DNA from: Trileptium ribeirensis
Lineage: Eukaryota > Nematoda > Enoplea > Enoplida > Thoracostomopsidae
Assembly: GCA_030248225.1 (NCBI GenBank)
Contig: JASANE010024883.1
Span: 1 to 64,000 of the forward strand
Length of the DNA: 64,000 nucleotides
Direction: 5' to 3'
This document shows positions 14,813-27,719 of this stretch, one piece after another. Both the position numbers and the translations under genes were made by a program. Every line of letters starts with the position of its first letter. Position 1 is the first letter of the stretch. The notes beneath the pieces are model-generated. The model saw only the letters and a list, made by a program, of their open reading frames with translations, was not told the origin of the DNA and ran no database searches.

Positions 14813-15000
14813 GCACGCAGAAGTTCACGCGGAATTTCTTGTTTTACTGGAATTACTGCCACGCTTGAACGTAGCGTTTTAGAGATTGCCCGTTCGCTTC
14901 TAAACCAGAAATTTCTTTTGAAAACGGGAAATAGTGGTCTGCTGTCATCGTTGGTAGACTGTAAGCATTCGATCTACAAATCAGCTTCCCCAGCAGAAGT
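14813..15000 (-). CDS. Weak exon candidate with stop
   Basis: A pyrimidine-rich tract ending GATTTGTAG precedes an open frame (IECLQSTNDDSRPLFPVFKR ... SSVAVIPVKQEIPRELLRAR) that ends at a TAA. A second frame is also open over most of it. The segment is GC-richer than its surroundings and lies between exons G and H in the same orientation, but its best frame starts in phase 0, which does not fit exon G. I recognise no domain. Confidence 0.22.
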
Positions 15001-16456
15001 AAAAGAAACTGTTTCGCAAACTCCAAAATTTCAGCGGTTGCGCTGATCTTAATAATCATCGAGCACTATGAGTTTGTTAACAGTACTTTACTAAAGTCCG
15101 ATAATTATGTAAGCGCCAAAACTAGGTAATTGTAATATAAAAGTTCGGTAAGCCTTTGCTTAAGATTCTGGTTCTTTAAGACGGCGCCACCACCAATTGA
15201 CCAACTCCCATTACACTGGGTGTTTTTGTTATCAGTGCCTGTAGTTAACATTTTTGTTGCTTTTGTAAATCTAGCACTACCATCTACGCCAAACTAAAAT
15301 TAGACACAAGACAATCTGTTTTGGAAGGCATTAAAAACCTACCTTGTAAAATAATAAAGTACATTCCACCCTTAAGCTTAAGTTTGCTAAGATAATATAA
15401 ATCCAATATTATGGTGTAATATTACAAAATAAAAAACAGCTAACGCCGAGTCACCATCAGCAACTACGGACAGCTACGTTATACAGTGTTACCGAAATAT
15501 ACCAAGTTTCTCCCCTATAATAGTAGAAGGGAAGGCGCTGGAGGACTTAACATGATGAGCTAGGAAAAAACGACACAATCATTGTACTTAATGTACTAAC
15601 ATAACTGTTCATAATTTTTATATTTTTTCTTAACTATCAATAAATATCAATACTAGACCTAAGTATTAGGCAACAAAGTTTAAAAAAGGAGAGGGTTCGT
15701 TTCTTGCCATAGCAACAAGTTAAGATTACAGCTACAACGGCAGATTTGAGTTTGAACATAGCAATGTTTAGTTGTGCGTAACTTAAAGCTGTTTTGATTA
15801 AGAAATTCACTATTATGTTTCAGATCAAGCCGCGGACCAGTACAACGTAAAGTAAAATAAAAAAGCTGTATAGTTACGTTTTTCTACCAACATCAATAAA
15901 CTAAATAAAGGCATACAATAAGAGACTAAATTGCTCCAAAGCATTAAATAAATCAACTACTAATGGATACCGATGCATGGGCGCAAAGACAGGAGGGAGG
16001 GCGAATGTGGACGTTCCATCCCCTCAGAGATATTTTATGATATTTTCGTATAGATATGTATGTACATAAGTAGAAATTTAATATTGGTGTACACTATATA
16101 AATAATAATTATAATTGTATAAGCTAATATTGTATGAATTTTCTCATAAATTTATGTTAATATAAGTTATATTGCTAACCACTAGTAAGCCTTCGTCTAA
16201 ATTTTTCTATATCGTCATGTATACTAATCACTCGTCTGGTATCACCAGAATTCAAGTCGGCTACCAAAGGCGAATTCGACGCTTCTGCCATAATAATTCG
16301 TCAACCGTATAATTATAAATGTCGATGCAAACAGCAAGACGTAAAAACCGTAACAAAAACCTTGTATTATAATTAGATCAATTCGAAATTATCTTAATTA
16401 AAGAAAGAAAAGTGTTAGCCACGTGGCCAACTAAATAGTTCCATCCCCTCAGAGAT

Positions 16457-16720
16457 ATGCCTGGGGACGGCCATAAAGGTCGTCCCCTTAAATATATCGA
16501 AAGTTGGTCAGTCATGAATGTATATTTAGAAATATGTCCCAAAATTAGCCATCTTCATCAATTATGTATATATGTTTAAAGAAATGTATGCCTGGAGGAC
16601 GGATATATAAGTCGATTCCCCAGAAATCTAGAACGTTGGTCATGCATGCATGAATATATAAACTCAAAGCAACCATCATGCACATAACCGTACAACGGTT
16701 GCAAGACGTACTATGTCTCG
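16457..16720. repeat. Diverged duplication of about 130 bp
   Basis: ATGCCTGGGGACGGCCATAA at 16457 and ATGCCTGGAGGACGGATATA at about 16587 begin two related segments, each continuing with TTGGTCA and CATGAATATAT-like sequence. A further short match, GTTCCATCCCCTCAGAGATA, occurs near 16013 and 16438, suggesting this interval is part of a degenerate repeat. Confidence 0.6.
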
Positions 16721-17066
16721 TTCCAAGAATTTTTCAGTTGTACTGCGCCCCGTCCCAGCCCCTCCCCCAGAATTTTTTCGTGTTTAAGCCCTTGTATCGC
16801 TGAACTTATATATATCAATAAGATATATCATAGCAATCTGAGTACGGTATACTTGAAAAAGCGAACACGCATTACTAAAAAAGAATAAGTACGTAATGTG
16901 AAGCCACACATATAATATTACCATAATATAAAAGGTCAAAAGGAGCAAAGCTATCAATTTTCATTGAAAGCGTAGTTACTCTAAATATGGTGGTAGTATA
17001 GCACAGCGACACGTTAACAGTGCCAACTAAGACTTACAATCATATATCGACACATACATAGATATT

Positions 17067-17146
17067 GCAAATATCACGAAGACAATTCATGTAAATAGTG
17101 AAACTAGCAAATATCACGAAGACAATTCATGTAAATAGTGAAACTA
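17067..17146. repeat. Tandem duplication, 2 x 40 bp
   Basis: The segment starting GCAAATATCACGAAGACAAT and ending AGTGAAACTA occurs twice back to back without differences, just downstream (in gene direction) of exon G. It is probably a recent slippage or unequal-exchange event. Confidence 0.9.
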
Positions 17147-17206
17147 TATGTACAATATGTTATCCTAAACACAGAGCCTAATGCACAACAAGAACTAGCC
17201 GCTTAC

Positions 17207-17392
17207 CCTGGCCTTTGGTTTTATGCAGTTGAATCGGTGAGTAGCCGTAACGGACGTCGTCCGGATCATCAGAGTTGGTAAAAACGCTGACTGACTGAAT
17301 TTCGTATTCGGTATCAGGTTGGAGGCCAGTGATAACGACGGTAAAGTTGTCGCCAACTGGCTCCGTTTTGCTCCAAGATTCGTTGCCGGTAC
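17207..17392 (-). CDS. Exon G: main part of the last FN3 domain (probably FN3-5)
   Basis: The acceptor is CAACCCAG|GTACCGG, and the donor GGCCAGG|GTAAGC. The exon is 186 nt, phase 1 in and out. It encodes GNESWSKTEPVGDNFTVVIT, GLQPDTEYEIQSVSVFTNSD and a DDPDDVRYGYSPIQLH tail: the first Trp is the C' strand marker, and GLQPDTEYEIQSVSV is a near-perfect FN3 E/F-strand motif. Together with F it gives about 95 residues, one FN3 domain. In neuroglian/L1 proteins the domain after this would be followed by a membrane segment. None was seen next, but exon H is in phase. Confidence 0.85.
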
Positions 17393-17887
17393 CTGGGTTG
17401 CACCATAATAATGTATAAAAATAATTATTATATGGTTTGGAAACGAATATTTCAATCTGAAGGTTCGGGGAAGCGTTAGGAGTCTAAATGAAATGTGAAG
17501 TTTCCTTTGGCTGAGTGTGAGGCTGAGACCTAGTCGAGATCGGTGTAGTGCTCATTTAATTCAAATCCTTAAACTTTGTACTGGAACTTATCGTTTGTCA
17601 TACTAAACAAGAGGTCAGGCAAGGGAGGATGTAACATATATCCCCTTAACAAACACAGCTACTCGGCGTTAAGCTAATATAAATGATGTAGCAAAAGATT
17701 AACGATTTCGAAGCAAAACTTTCGTTGAATCCTACGGCTTGCAGGCTGATCCCAAATGCACGGTATAAATAATAGGTCGATGTTCGCTCGCTCCAAAAGT
17801 CAAATTTACTTCTAGTAAGCACTGTTTCGTTTCGAAAGCGATGTTTCGTTATAAATAGTTTTAAACGTATTTAAAACCTTAATCATT

Positions 17888-19028
17888 CGAAGCGACTATT
17901 GCATACATTGTACTTCGGAGCTTATAAACTTTAGAAATTGCATACACTGTACTTCGGAGCTTATAAAGTTTAGCAATTACATACATCGTACTTCGGAGCT
18001 GCTTATAAACTTTAGCAATTGCATACATTGTACTTCGGAGCTTATAAACTTCAGCAATTGCATACACTGTACTTCGGAGCTTATAAACTTTAGCAATTGC
18101 ATGCATTGCACTTCGGAGCTTATAAACTTTAGCAATTGCATACACTGTACTTCGGAGCTTATAAACTTTAGCAGTTGCATACACTGTACTTCGGAGCTTA
18201 TAAACTTTAGCAGTTGCATACACTGTACTTCGGAGCTTATAAACTTTAGCAATTGCATACACTGTACTTCGGAGCTTATAAACATTAGCAATTGCATGCA
18301 TTGTACTTCGGAGCTTATAAACTTTAGCAATTGCATATATTGTACTTCGGAGCTTATAAACTTTAGCAGTTGCATACACTCTACTTCGGAGCTTATAAAC
18401 TTTAGCAATTGCATACACTGTACTTCGGAGCTTATAAACTTTAGCAATCGCATACATGGTACTTCGGAGCTTATAAACTTTAGCAATTGCATACATTGTA
18501 CTTCGGAGCTTATAAACTTTAGCAATTGCATACACTGTACTTCGAAGCTTATAAACTTTAGCAGTTGCATACATGGTACTTCGGAGCTTATAAACTTTAG
18601 CAATTGCATACACTGTACTTCGGAGCTTATAACCTTTAGCAATTGCATACACTGTACTTTGGAGCTTATAAGCTTTAGCAGCTGCATACACTATACTTCG
18701 GAGCTTATAAACTTTAGCAACTGCATACACTGTACATCGGAGCTTATAAACTTTAGCAATTGCATACACTGTACTTCGGAGCTTATAAACTTTAGCAATT
18801 GCATACACTGTACTTCGGAGCTTATAAACTTTAGCAATTGCATACACTATACTTCGGAGCTTATAAACTTTAGCAGTTTCATACACTGTACTTCGGAGCT
18901 TATAAACTTTAGCAATTGCATACACTGTACTTCGGAGCTTATAAACTTAAGCAATTGCATACATTGTACTTCGGAGCTTATAAACTTTAGCAACTGCATA
19001 CATTGTAGGAGCTTATAAACTTTAGCAA
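17888..19028. repeat. 39-bp minisatellite, about 29 copies
   Basis: A 39-bp unit containing TTCGGAGCTTATAAACTTT and AGCAATTGCATACACTGTAC repeats almost perfectly from about 17.9 to 19.0 kb. The copies between 18078 and 18975 are spaced at exactly 39 bp. One early copy carries a 3-bp insertion and the last lacks 4 bp. As 39 is divisible by 3, two minus frames and one plus frame stay open for 200-350 codons of 13-residue repeats (for example AIAKVYKLRSTVY). It lies wholly within the F-G intron. Each unit carries a TATAAA and the palindrome GCAATTGC. There are no unique spacers, so it is not a CRISPR array. Confidence 0.97.
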
Positions 19029-19357
19029 TATAATGCTCGGTTGGAGGGCAGCTTGAGTAATTCCAATTCGGCGATTCAAAATAAATGTCATTTAACAAAT
19101 AATTTAAGGTCATAGGTGACAACTTCAGCTGATGATACATCCAATGCATATTATAAGCTTGTTTTGAAGCTAAATCAGTAGTTCAGTATATAAAAGAATG
19201 GTCGACAGAGATGAGATTCAAAACCATAACCGTAGACTTTACGCCGTTGCGCTCTAACCATGAAAGTACTCTGGGCGTTGGTTCCAATCGTAAAGCTGTT
19301 GCTGACGTGCTGTGCTTCTGTGTCCGTCTTTAACTCGACTTTATAAAAATCAGGTAC

Positions 19358-19458
19358 CAACGGAGGCCTTCTTAGCGTGGTTAGTGCCGCGGGGAAGTGC
19401 CGCGCTAACGCTGATGATTTCACCAATTTGGTTGCACGAAGGCCCAGGCTTGACAAAT
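19358..19458 (-). CDS. Exon F: first part of the last FN3 domain (probably FN3-5)
   Basis: The acceptor is TTATGTTTTAG|ATTTGTC, and the donor GTTG|GTACCT. The exon is 101 nt, with phase 2 in and phase 1 out in the frame reading FVKPGPSCNQIGEIISVSAA. This frame ends KKASVG and joins exon G as VG-TGNESW, reproducing the strand C-to-C' region of an FN3 domain. Third positions are GC-rich relative to flanks, supporting coding. The usual B-strand Trp is replaced (IISVSA). Another open frame runs on into the downstream intron, but it does not join G. Exon E's phase does not match, so the immediate upstream partner is unknown. Confidence 0.65.
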
Positions 19459-20255
19459 CTAAAACATAAAGTACAAAAGACAATTAATGCACCGTTTATG
19501 GTATAGACACTCAAAATAAAACACACAGAGAAAAGAAGAATTGTAAGTGAATTTAGATTTTGACATGTCCAAGCTGTTGTAATTAAGCTATGGATGTTAC
19601 TTTTGTGAAATGTCATTTAAGACATTAGACCAGGTAAGCGGTTAGAGAATTTTTATGATGGTTCACGATATATTGACACTATCGTGCCTGCTGTGGGAAA
19701 AACTTTTCTGTTTAGCCATTGGGTATTAACTAAAATAACAATTGTCGGTGTTTGAAGATTAATTTCCAACATTTGGACGAACGCTGGTGCTAAACTGAAA
19801 ACCAGAGACTCCACCATTTAATAAATCAACAAAATAAAATAAAAAAGGGGCACAATTAAGAAAGAAAAATCGGACACATTTCCGCAGTTCTGGTTATAAA
19901 TGTATTTAGACTAAAATTTCATAAAATACTTAAAATTGTAACCAACTGATGAGTGGCACATTTTGATTTGTATAAAACAAAGCCACCAATAAGTTGGCAA
20001 TTTGAAAAAAAATGAAACAATAAATACCTTTCGAAATGGGTGTATTTTATTTTTCTAAGTAACTGGAGGAAATCGAATAAGGTACCACTGCGTAACGCAC
20101 CTACTTAACGTAATGCAAATTCATATGAAACCAGGACTTCCGAAATTATAATCAATACTGCTGCTAAGATTATTGGAAAGCGATGCGGAGACTGCCCGAA
20201 ATGTTATAATGCTTAATTATTCAAATTTATATTAATTCCCCAATCAATCAATCAA

Positions 20256-20374
20256 TCAACAATTACATGTGGACGATCGAGATTTTTCGTCGTTCGCACT
20301 CGTAGCGGAAGCAAACGCTTGGGTTTCAGCCACGGCTGAATTTGAGTCGCTTTCGCTCGAATTACTATACGAAG
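20256..20374 (-). CDS. Ser-rich, acidic terminal-exon candidate
   Basis: This is an open segment of 38 codons plus stop after the acceptor-like AACTATGTAG|CTTCG. It is clearly more GC-rich than its surroundings. The peptide is dominated by Ser, Ala, Asn and acidic residues (SYSNSSESDSNSAVAETQAF) and ends CNC-stop. It starts in phase 1, which is compatible with exon E (phase 1 out), so an E-to-this splice would end the protein after FN3-4 with a Ser-rich tail, similar in composition to exon H. No AATAAA lies close to the stop; it is followed by a TGATT repeat. The opposite strand is also open here, so coding status and strand are uncertain. Confidence 0.35.
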
Positions 20375-22469
20375 CTACATAGTTGCAGTAGCATGCTAAT
20401 AAAGTTAAGTAAAGTATGCATAATGGTCGTTCGAACGCAGCAGCAAAGAACCACCGGCGGCAGTTATTGTTTGTGGAAAGAATCATTTTCTTCATACGAA
20501 CCTCTACTTCATATGAAACTTATAGCTGACAACGTACGTAATTATAATCATTGCCATTTAAAAAAATATACACTACGTAAGTTTATTATATTTATTTCTA
20601 TAGTTGTTTTATAGCATTTAAGACTCGTTTCATTGGGCTATGCTCTGCATATTATAAGTATTAGCCAACCTAGACACAGGAACAAATCTCTTTGCCACGT
20701 CTCACCCATTTGACTTTTGACTAAATGACTTATAGATAACCGATTGGTCACTTTATAACCGAAGAGATATATATAATAATTGTCTCCGAAAAAATAAAAT
20801 TTCTGGCTCTTGATTAAACCTAAAAATTACCGGGTGCTTGCAATTTATTAGCAAATAGCAATTTCCCAGGTTTTGAAATAATTACAGTGGTATACAACCA
20901 GCATCCAGAAAATTATTGGGTGCATCAAATTTTGCAACATCCACCTTCAAACTTGTTGGTTTTATGCAACACCCGGAAAATTTGCCTGTAAATTTTATAT
21001 TCACACCTTCAATTTTAAAGTGGACGATGTAGTTTGAAATGAGCTAAAAGTTAGGCCGCTGTCTCAACTTAGATTATGTTCGTTTTATACCACATTTTTA
21101 AACGTCTCCCTGATAAACAGTTCCCGACCAGAATTAAAATCAACTGGTCGAATTTTGAGTTAATTACTGCTGATCGAAGCGTTTAAGTTTGTAAGTAAAC
21201 GAATTCTGAATCCATCTGATTCAGTGCAGGATAAAAATTTCTTACACGAAGCGCTCTCTATTTCCAACGTGTTACACTAATACTAGCAACTCGTGCAAAG
21301 CGAGGATCGGATTGATTGCGATTAGTCTGAATTCAGTTACTGTTAAGTGATTCCAAATCGTATCTCCTGAGCCCGCTTCGAACACTCAGCAATACATAAC
21401 GGCCGGTTTCAAAACATATGAAAATCAGGAAAACCCTTAATTTCTCCCCGAAATGTAAAAAACAGAAATCTTCAATATTTATTCACAACTTTCAAGAATA
21501 TTTATAATTTCGAGAGTTGTTTTAGACGTTGCTATTCCTTTTTTGCCGCGTTGGGTACCTACCACGCAAATACGACCTCAATCATTGTGTTCAGCAAACC
21601 AGTAACATTTATAGAACCATTCCAACATTTACGCGAATTAAAAAAATGCAAAAACTAGAACTTTTGTCGCTAAAATTTTATATTATCCATACAGCGTAAG
21701 CAAAAGTAACGAGACACAATTTTTCAAATTTGCGAAATCAATGTGTTTAAAGTTTTTAAATAACCTTATAAGCTAATTATTTACATCAAAAATTAGGAAA
21801 TTCACTTAACTTTGTCATATTTTTTAATGTGGTTTTAAGCTGAGACGCGCTTCTAAGTGGCGGTGCTCTTAGAAGAGTTATAACTTGGTAGATAGACGCC
21901 AATAGCCAACTTTAGGACAGGTACACACTCTGTCGAAATTTAAGCAGGATCCCGCGAGTCGATCGCATGTTCATAGTAACAACAGCAATACCTACGTGAT
22001 TTTGTCATTATTGAAGTTTTTGCTCTGTTATTAAGTTGCTAAATGAGTTTTTGATTCAGCCAGTATCTGCATTTTATCCTAGCCAGTAAAATCTGAGGTC
22101 ATTTGTGCTGTGAAAATATTTTGATCCCATCACTTCAGCGGTTACCACATTATCCACGAAAACATCAAAATTCTACTTCATTTTTGGCCCAAAAGCGGGT
22201 GTTATTTAACCCTGATTTTGGAAAAGGAGGCGCACAGGTAAATAATTTTACATATTATGTGCCGACGGTTAAAAGCAATCAACGTACAACAAATTACGAA
22301 ATCTAAAAATTCGGTTCTATGTTATAGTTGTAATAAATCCTTGCATTTGTGCAGTAATCAAGTAACCAAAGAACAGGATAATCTATCTTAAAATAAAATA
22401 ATTTTATTCGGCAATGAAAATTAAATATAGATATTTTCCCGCGGTTTGGAAGTTTTCAAAAACGGCAGT
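20375..22469. other. No gene seen (E-F intron)
   Basis: AT-rich, with short frames only. ACACCCGG and TGCAACA words recur near 20835-21000 without a clear repeat structure. Confidence 0.5.
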
Positions 22470-22797
22470 AGTCTCTGGGCTCTTCATTCGCTGAAAATTT
22501 TGCTAGGGGCATGAACCAGGGGGCGTCCGATTTTGTCAGGGGGCGTTTTGCCAAGACAAAAACGTTTAAAAATCATGTCAGAACCACTGCCAAAACGCTT
22601 TTAATTTAGTACAAATTTTGATCAAAATTTTTTGCACTTTGGAATGATGGGAAACTAAAAAATTTTCCCAGAGGCGGTGAACCGGGGGGAGCCCAAAATT
22701 TTGCCACAATCATGCCCCGCGAGGCACCTGTTCTGAACCAGGGGGAACCGAAAAATGCCAGGCCCCCAACCCCCCCAATCTGGAGAGCCCAGAGTCT
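22470..22797. mobile_element. Possible short TIR element, G-rich
   Basis: AGTCTCTGGGCTCTTCA at the left matches AGACTCTGGGCTCTCCA read inward from the right (15 of 17). Between them lie G-runs (GGGGGCG, CCAGGGGGAACC) and AT-rich filler. No clear target duplication was seen. Related G-run plus AAAATTGG filler occurs at 41880-42160 and 45390-45930, suggesting a dispersed family. Confidence 0.4.
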
Positions 22798-24039
22798 CAC
22801 ACAATAAACATTGTTGCAGATGTACCTAGAACACCGAATAAAAATTGTAAGCACCCGGAGGTTATGTAGTAATAATTAATGGTTTTTGGTTAAACCCAAA
22901 TGTGGTTAAATCTCTTTTCTGTTAAACATAAAACTTTTTATGGGTTTTAACTACTCGCTGATATTTGGTTTCAAAAACAATTCTAACAATTTAAAATCGT
23001 GAAGATCCGATAGAAATGTATGCAATTATGAATGTATGTAGACGTTAAACAAGCATGTACGACTACATACATAAGACAGATAGTTAAGTACAATATTATT
23101 CCAACTGTAGTAATAGTTAAAACTCAGAAATGCAATAGATCCGGACTATTTAAACCAGAGCTATAACTAAAAATAAGTGTTTTCCTAGTTTTGTCGCTGA
23201 GTGGTAAGGTCCAAAACTGCTTTCGATTAAAAAACTTAACCAACACCAAGCCACGCACTAACTAGTCGCTTTTGCCTTGAAAGAAAGTTTACACGCCACT
23301 TTTCGCGCGATTATTATTTAGAAATTCAAGTATGTATATATATTTAGTTCAGCTGGCAAAGGCGCCTATAGAAACAATAAGGACTACAAGACAAATCACC
23401 GCTCTATTGGGCAAAATTGTGATGTACAGCGCCATAGTGGATAATCCTTGGAATAATGTAGGATCTTTTTTGCTCCATTTTTCTGCGAGCGAGAATGTCT
23501 GGTGTTAAAAAAGCTGCTATATGTCATAAACAAGCGCATATAAACATGACCGCACTTGAACACGACTTTGAGAACAAAAACTCGTGGAAAATCACCTTCG
23601 CTGAACATATATCTGAACACCGAAAACCAAATATGCCAAATTTTCAATAAATATTTTTACCGAAAACAGCATAATAAACATAATTTTTAACACCATTTCA
23701 AAATGCAGGAAAACTTTTTACTGAAAAATCTGACATTTTCAGTATATAAATTTAAGCAAAAACGTATATAATATATGTGAATAATTTCAGCCCAGTATGT
23801 TTCGTTACAAATTGTGTATCGAACAGATTATCGAGATTCCTTAAATGCTTATGATAAGTAAAAACTAATAGAAAGTCGCAATGATTTTATCTATAATTCA
23901 TATGTCTTAGTGATACATGATACATTGACATGAGCAAAACTTAGTCCATCTCGCGTATTTCGCCCCCGTCCGCCCGAAACAATAAGAACTTGCTCTATCA
24001 ACTAGTAACTCTATCGAGATTGCAGAGCGTAGTGAAGTA

Positions 24040-25000
24040 TTCAAAACTAACACCAACAATAAGTTTAACATACCTGAAAACCCCTAACAGCAAGCTAACA
24101 GCCTCCAACTACGTCACAATAAATTTAGGAATTTTGTTCGAGGAACCTTGGAAGTATGGGTCACAGAGCAAAACCAACACCGGCAATGAGTTCACCATGT
24201 CCAAAAACCTCTAAGCGAAACTTTCCAGCCGCCCAAAACGCCAGAACAAATTTTCGAATTTTGGGTGAGGAACCATGATTGTGCCATACCTCAAACCCTA
24301 AACTGCAGAACCGCAGCCTAAATCGAAAAACAAAAAATGGAGGCATCTGCATTGATTTTACTATGAAATAAAACCAACCAGAGAAAAAATTCGAAGGTTA
24401 AGCTAAAAATATCCTTGCTTCAGTGAAGGGTACTAAAACAGGGTAAAACCCTCATATTGACCTCTCACCCCGACCATTGGAGGGACCATACCCCCGTACC
24501 CACGAAACCATGGGCCGCAGAGCAAATCCAACACCGGCAATGAATTTCCCATGCGCGAAAACTCCCAAGTGAAACTTTTCAGTCGTTCAGGATGTCAGAA
24601 CAAATTTTCGAATTTTGTGTCGACGAGCCACGATGGTGCAATACCTCAGACCCTATGACTCAAGAACCGGAGCGGAATAGAAAAACAAAAAAGAGGCATC
24701 GCCATTTATCATTTTCCTATGAAATAAAACCAACAGAGAAAAAATTCGAAATGTTGAAAATAACCTTGCTTCCGCTGAAGGGTACTAAAATAAGGTAAAA
24801 AATCCCACATTTTGACCTGTGACCCAGGAACGAGACCTCAAATCAAAAACGCTCGGAGATATGAACGGTAAATTATCTATGCCGGTTTGAATAAGCCCAA
24901 GATCCGGAAAATCGGTTAAGTCGTTCCCGACTTATGGCAGACGGAATTTAAAATTTCACCCCTGCAACACACAATCTCCACTACGTTACACTACGCTCTG
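24040..25000. repeat. Tandem units of a dispersed repeat (period about 354 bp)
   Basis: CAACACCGGCAATGAGTT and its variant occur at 24175 and 24529, each followed by the same order of landmarks: CAAATTTTCGAATTTTG, CTATGAAATAAAACCAAC and CTTGCTTC.GTGAAGGGTAC. A degraded partial copy precedes them. The segment ends with AATCGGTTAAGTCGTTCCCG and CTACGTTACACTACGCTCTG, the style of a retroelement 3' tail. A third copy is at 54060-54590. Confidence 0.85.
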
Positions 25001-27719
25001 ATTACTAGATTCACATCTACATTTCGTTAAACTTTTAACCCTGAACATAATGAAGCGGTTAGAGTCCCTATCTCAAATGTATGGTGCAAAAGGAAACCAG
25101 AATAAAATACAAGATCTAGTAATTTCAGAATCTATATTTGTATAAAGCTGCTAATTGCTTTGCGCACATCGCGCAATATTGCTATAAAAATGACAAACCA
25201 TTACATGGTTAGCTAAACGATAAAATCAATCGAAGAAGCCGATAAAATGAAAGCTATTCGAGTTCAGGTCATATATAAATAAAAATATAATAACCTCTAA
25301 CACCACACATACCCAAACCAATTATATGTGCGTTTTCAGCTTAGAAAATTAGCAAAGTTTAAACTAATAGACGATTAGCAGGAAGAAAATAAGGTATTGA
25401 GCCGTAGAAGCACTTTGGAAAACCCAGTTTTTTGAAAGTTATAAATTTATAAACTCAATATATATCTGTGTGAAACTATTACCTAGTGAACGCAAAAATC
25501 CAGTTTTATAAAAAATACTAAGCCGAACTGAAGCTGTAGTTACTCACTTGTGAAACAATATGAATAGTTTGCCACGCGAAATACAACAAGCGGACCTAAC
25601 GTTTAAAACTGCAGGGATTTCAAATTGTTGAGAAAACTCGTTGATCCAAAAATTATGTAAGTGCAGTGATAATTTCACCATTTCAAGATGAACAAGTAAA
25701 TGTAAATTATACAGATATTTTCCTCTGGTAAAGTGGTTGCTAATTCCAGCCGGTTGCATGGACTAAAATAAGACGGGTATAGATCGACATTTATAAATCC
25801 AACGTGAACCAAAATATAATTTCAGTTATTCGACCAGCGGAACGTTCGCCATACCCCAGCTAGAAATCAACACCATCCGGTTGCAAAAGAAAATTAGCAG
25901 TTCGCCATAACCGAAGTTAGGGGTTGCGGAGCATAGACATTCAGATATATAATTTCTTCGCAATATGTAATGGCAGTGAACTATTACATTCCAACCGTAT
26001 TTGCACCAAATCCTGTTCCGGGCTGACACAGCAGCCCCAGGTAAAAGCCACGGAGTGAACAAAATCGTTTTCTACTCGGCTCGTTAACTCAGCAACAAAG
26101 AAAACCGCATGCTCACACAATAAGATTAATTACGCGGTTGAACCAGCGTTGACAGCGGCCACAAAATTTATTGAAAACGTATTATATCAGCTCAACAATC
26201 AAAGAGCACGCTGCGCGTCTTCATGGTTGAACGCTGATACCGGTTTCTGTTTCAGTGCTGTATGTTCATGCATGTGTAAACAAGGCCGAAATTTATCCTT
26301 ATCATATACTCCAATCTTATCCATATATTTTAAGTCAGCTACGCGTTAATCAAGTGTCTGTCTGTGTGTGCGTGCGTGGTGTCAAGTTTTGCTGTTTGCT
26401 TTTACTGAACCGATTAGTGAACCGCAGCAACTATGTACATCAAAAAGGGTTACGCAGACTGATCTTTGGAAGATGTACAAAATAGTAGAACCCGCTTGAG
26501 AGACAGACATAATGCAAAGTTAAAAAAAACATCCATATCAATTAGATTTATCAAGTTCAAATTCTTTGAACTAATGTGAATTGTTTTAGATTTTTCAAAA
26601 TAGTGAGATTAAATATATAGCTAAACTGGAAGACGTCACCTTCCTATGTCTGTCACTTATAGTGTCATAGTCTGCTTCTATCTTTACAGTTGAAGAATAA
26701 TTTTTTATAACATATCGGGAGTATAGGTCTTAGTAACGAAGATTTGGCTCTGCCAGCTGGCATTCCACAAAAATCAACAAGTAATAATTGTGACAGGTTA
26801 GTAACCTTAGGATACTTTCAAGCTTTTTGGTGAACTGTTAAGCTCAAAATTTGATTAAATTTTGACGCTGATTTTTAAAGGAAAATTGCTGTTTCCAAAT
26901 TTGAGATTTGGGCTCAAACTTTTTCAGTTAATACATCTCGCCGATGATTTGCACAAGGAATGACCTTGAAAAGGTTTAACAGTGTTTACACATTCAAACT
27001 TATTAAACACACAGAGATGCTTTCAAATTTTGATCAAACTTTGAATAAAAAGTTTGAGCATGCGAACATGCCTTTAGCAGTCCAGTTATGACCAGCTTCA
27101 CAATAAGTCAATGGCAAATCTTTGAGAACTGCAAACTGATGCAGGCCCACACAGACAACCGTCGAAACTAGTCAGAAACGTGGTTAGGGCCAAATAAAAC
27201 GTGTAGCTTTAATCATGGCCTAACTAATCACTTGTTTCTAAACAACATTCGGTCCTAAGGGATGTGTAGCTTGAAAAAATGTTGTCTTATCGTGTTACAC
27301 TCTTATGAGTGTGATAATTGGCATGGTGCGAAAAATGAAAATAAACTGAAGTCGTATCCGCGTCTTTTTTAAACTGTACTACTCATAAATTGCCTTAATA
27401 TAAATATTTAACCTTATTATAAAACAAAAACAATAATGTGATCTGTTTAACGTAATTTTTAACAACCATATGGCAAAAAGCACAGAAAGAAAATAAAAGT
27501 CGGCTATTATACTATCAAAAAAGACATTACATACCTTCTTGGGTTTCTATGGAAAGCAATTTTAAAGCCGAATTTGACAAGCGACACAGCTGCTGTGCCA
27601 CTTTTGGGTAAAAAATATAAACAGTAATAACATACATACTAGATTTATCGTACACTATTTTTAGTTTTATAAATGTTTTAAAAAAGGCTTTTTAATAAGC
27701 TGTTTTCAAATAAGCTCAC
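25001..27719. other. No gene seen (E-F intron)
   Basis: Frames at 25826-26062 (minus) and 26149-26485 (plus) lie in slightly GC-richer DNA but carry no recognisable motif or convincing splice borders. Confidence 0.5.

Noticed and set aside
17888..19028. CRISPR array
   Set aside because: The 39-bp units are directly adjacent with no unique spacers, and the context is eukaryotic.
19175..19357. Extension of exon F's other open frame (FYKVELKTDTEAQ and on)
   Set aside because: It looks somewhat coding, but the frame that joins exon G into a complete FN3 domain ends at the GTACCT donor; the extension does not form FN3 strands.
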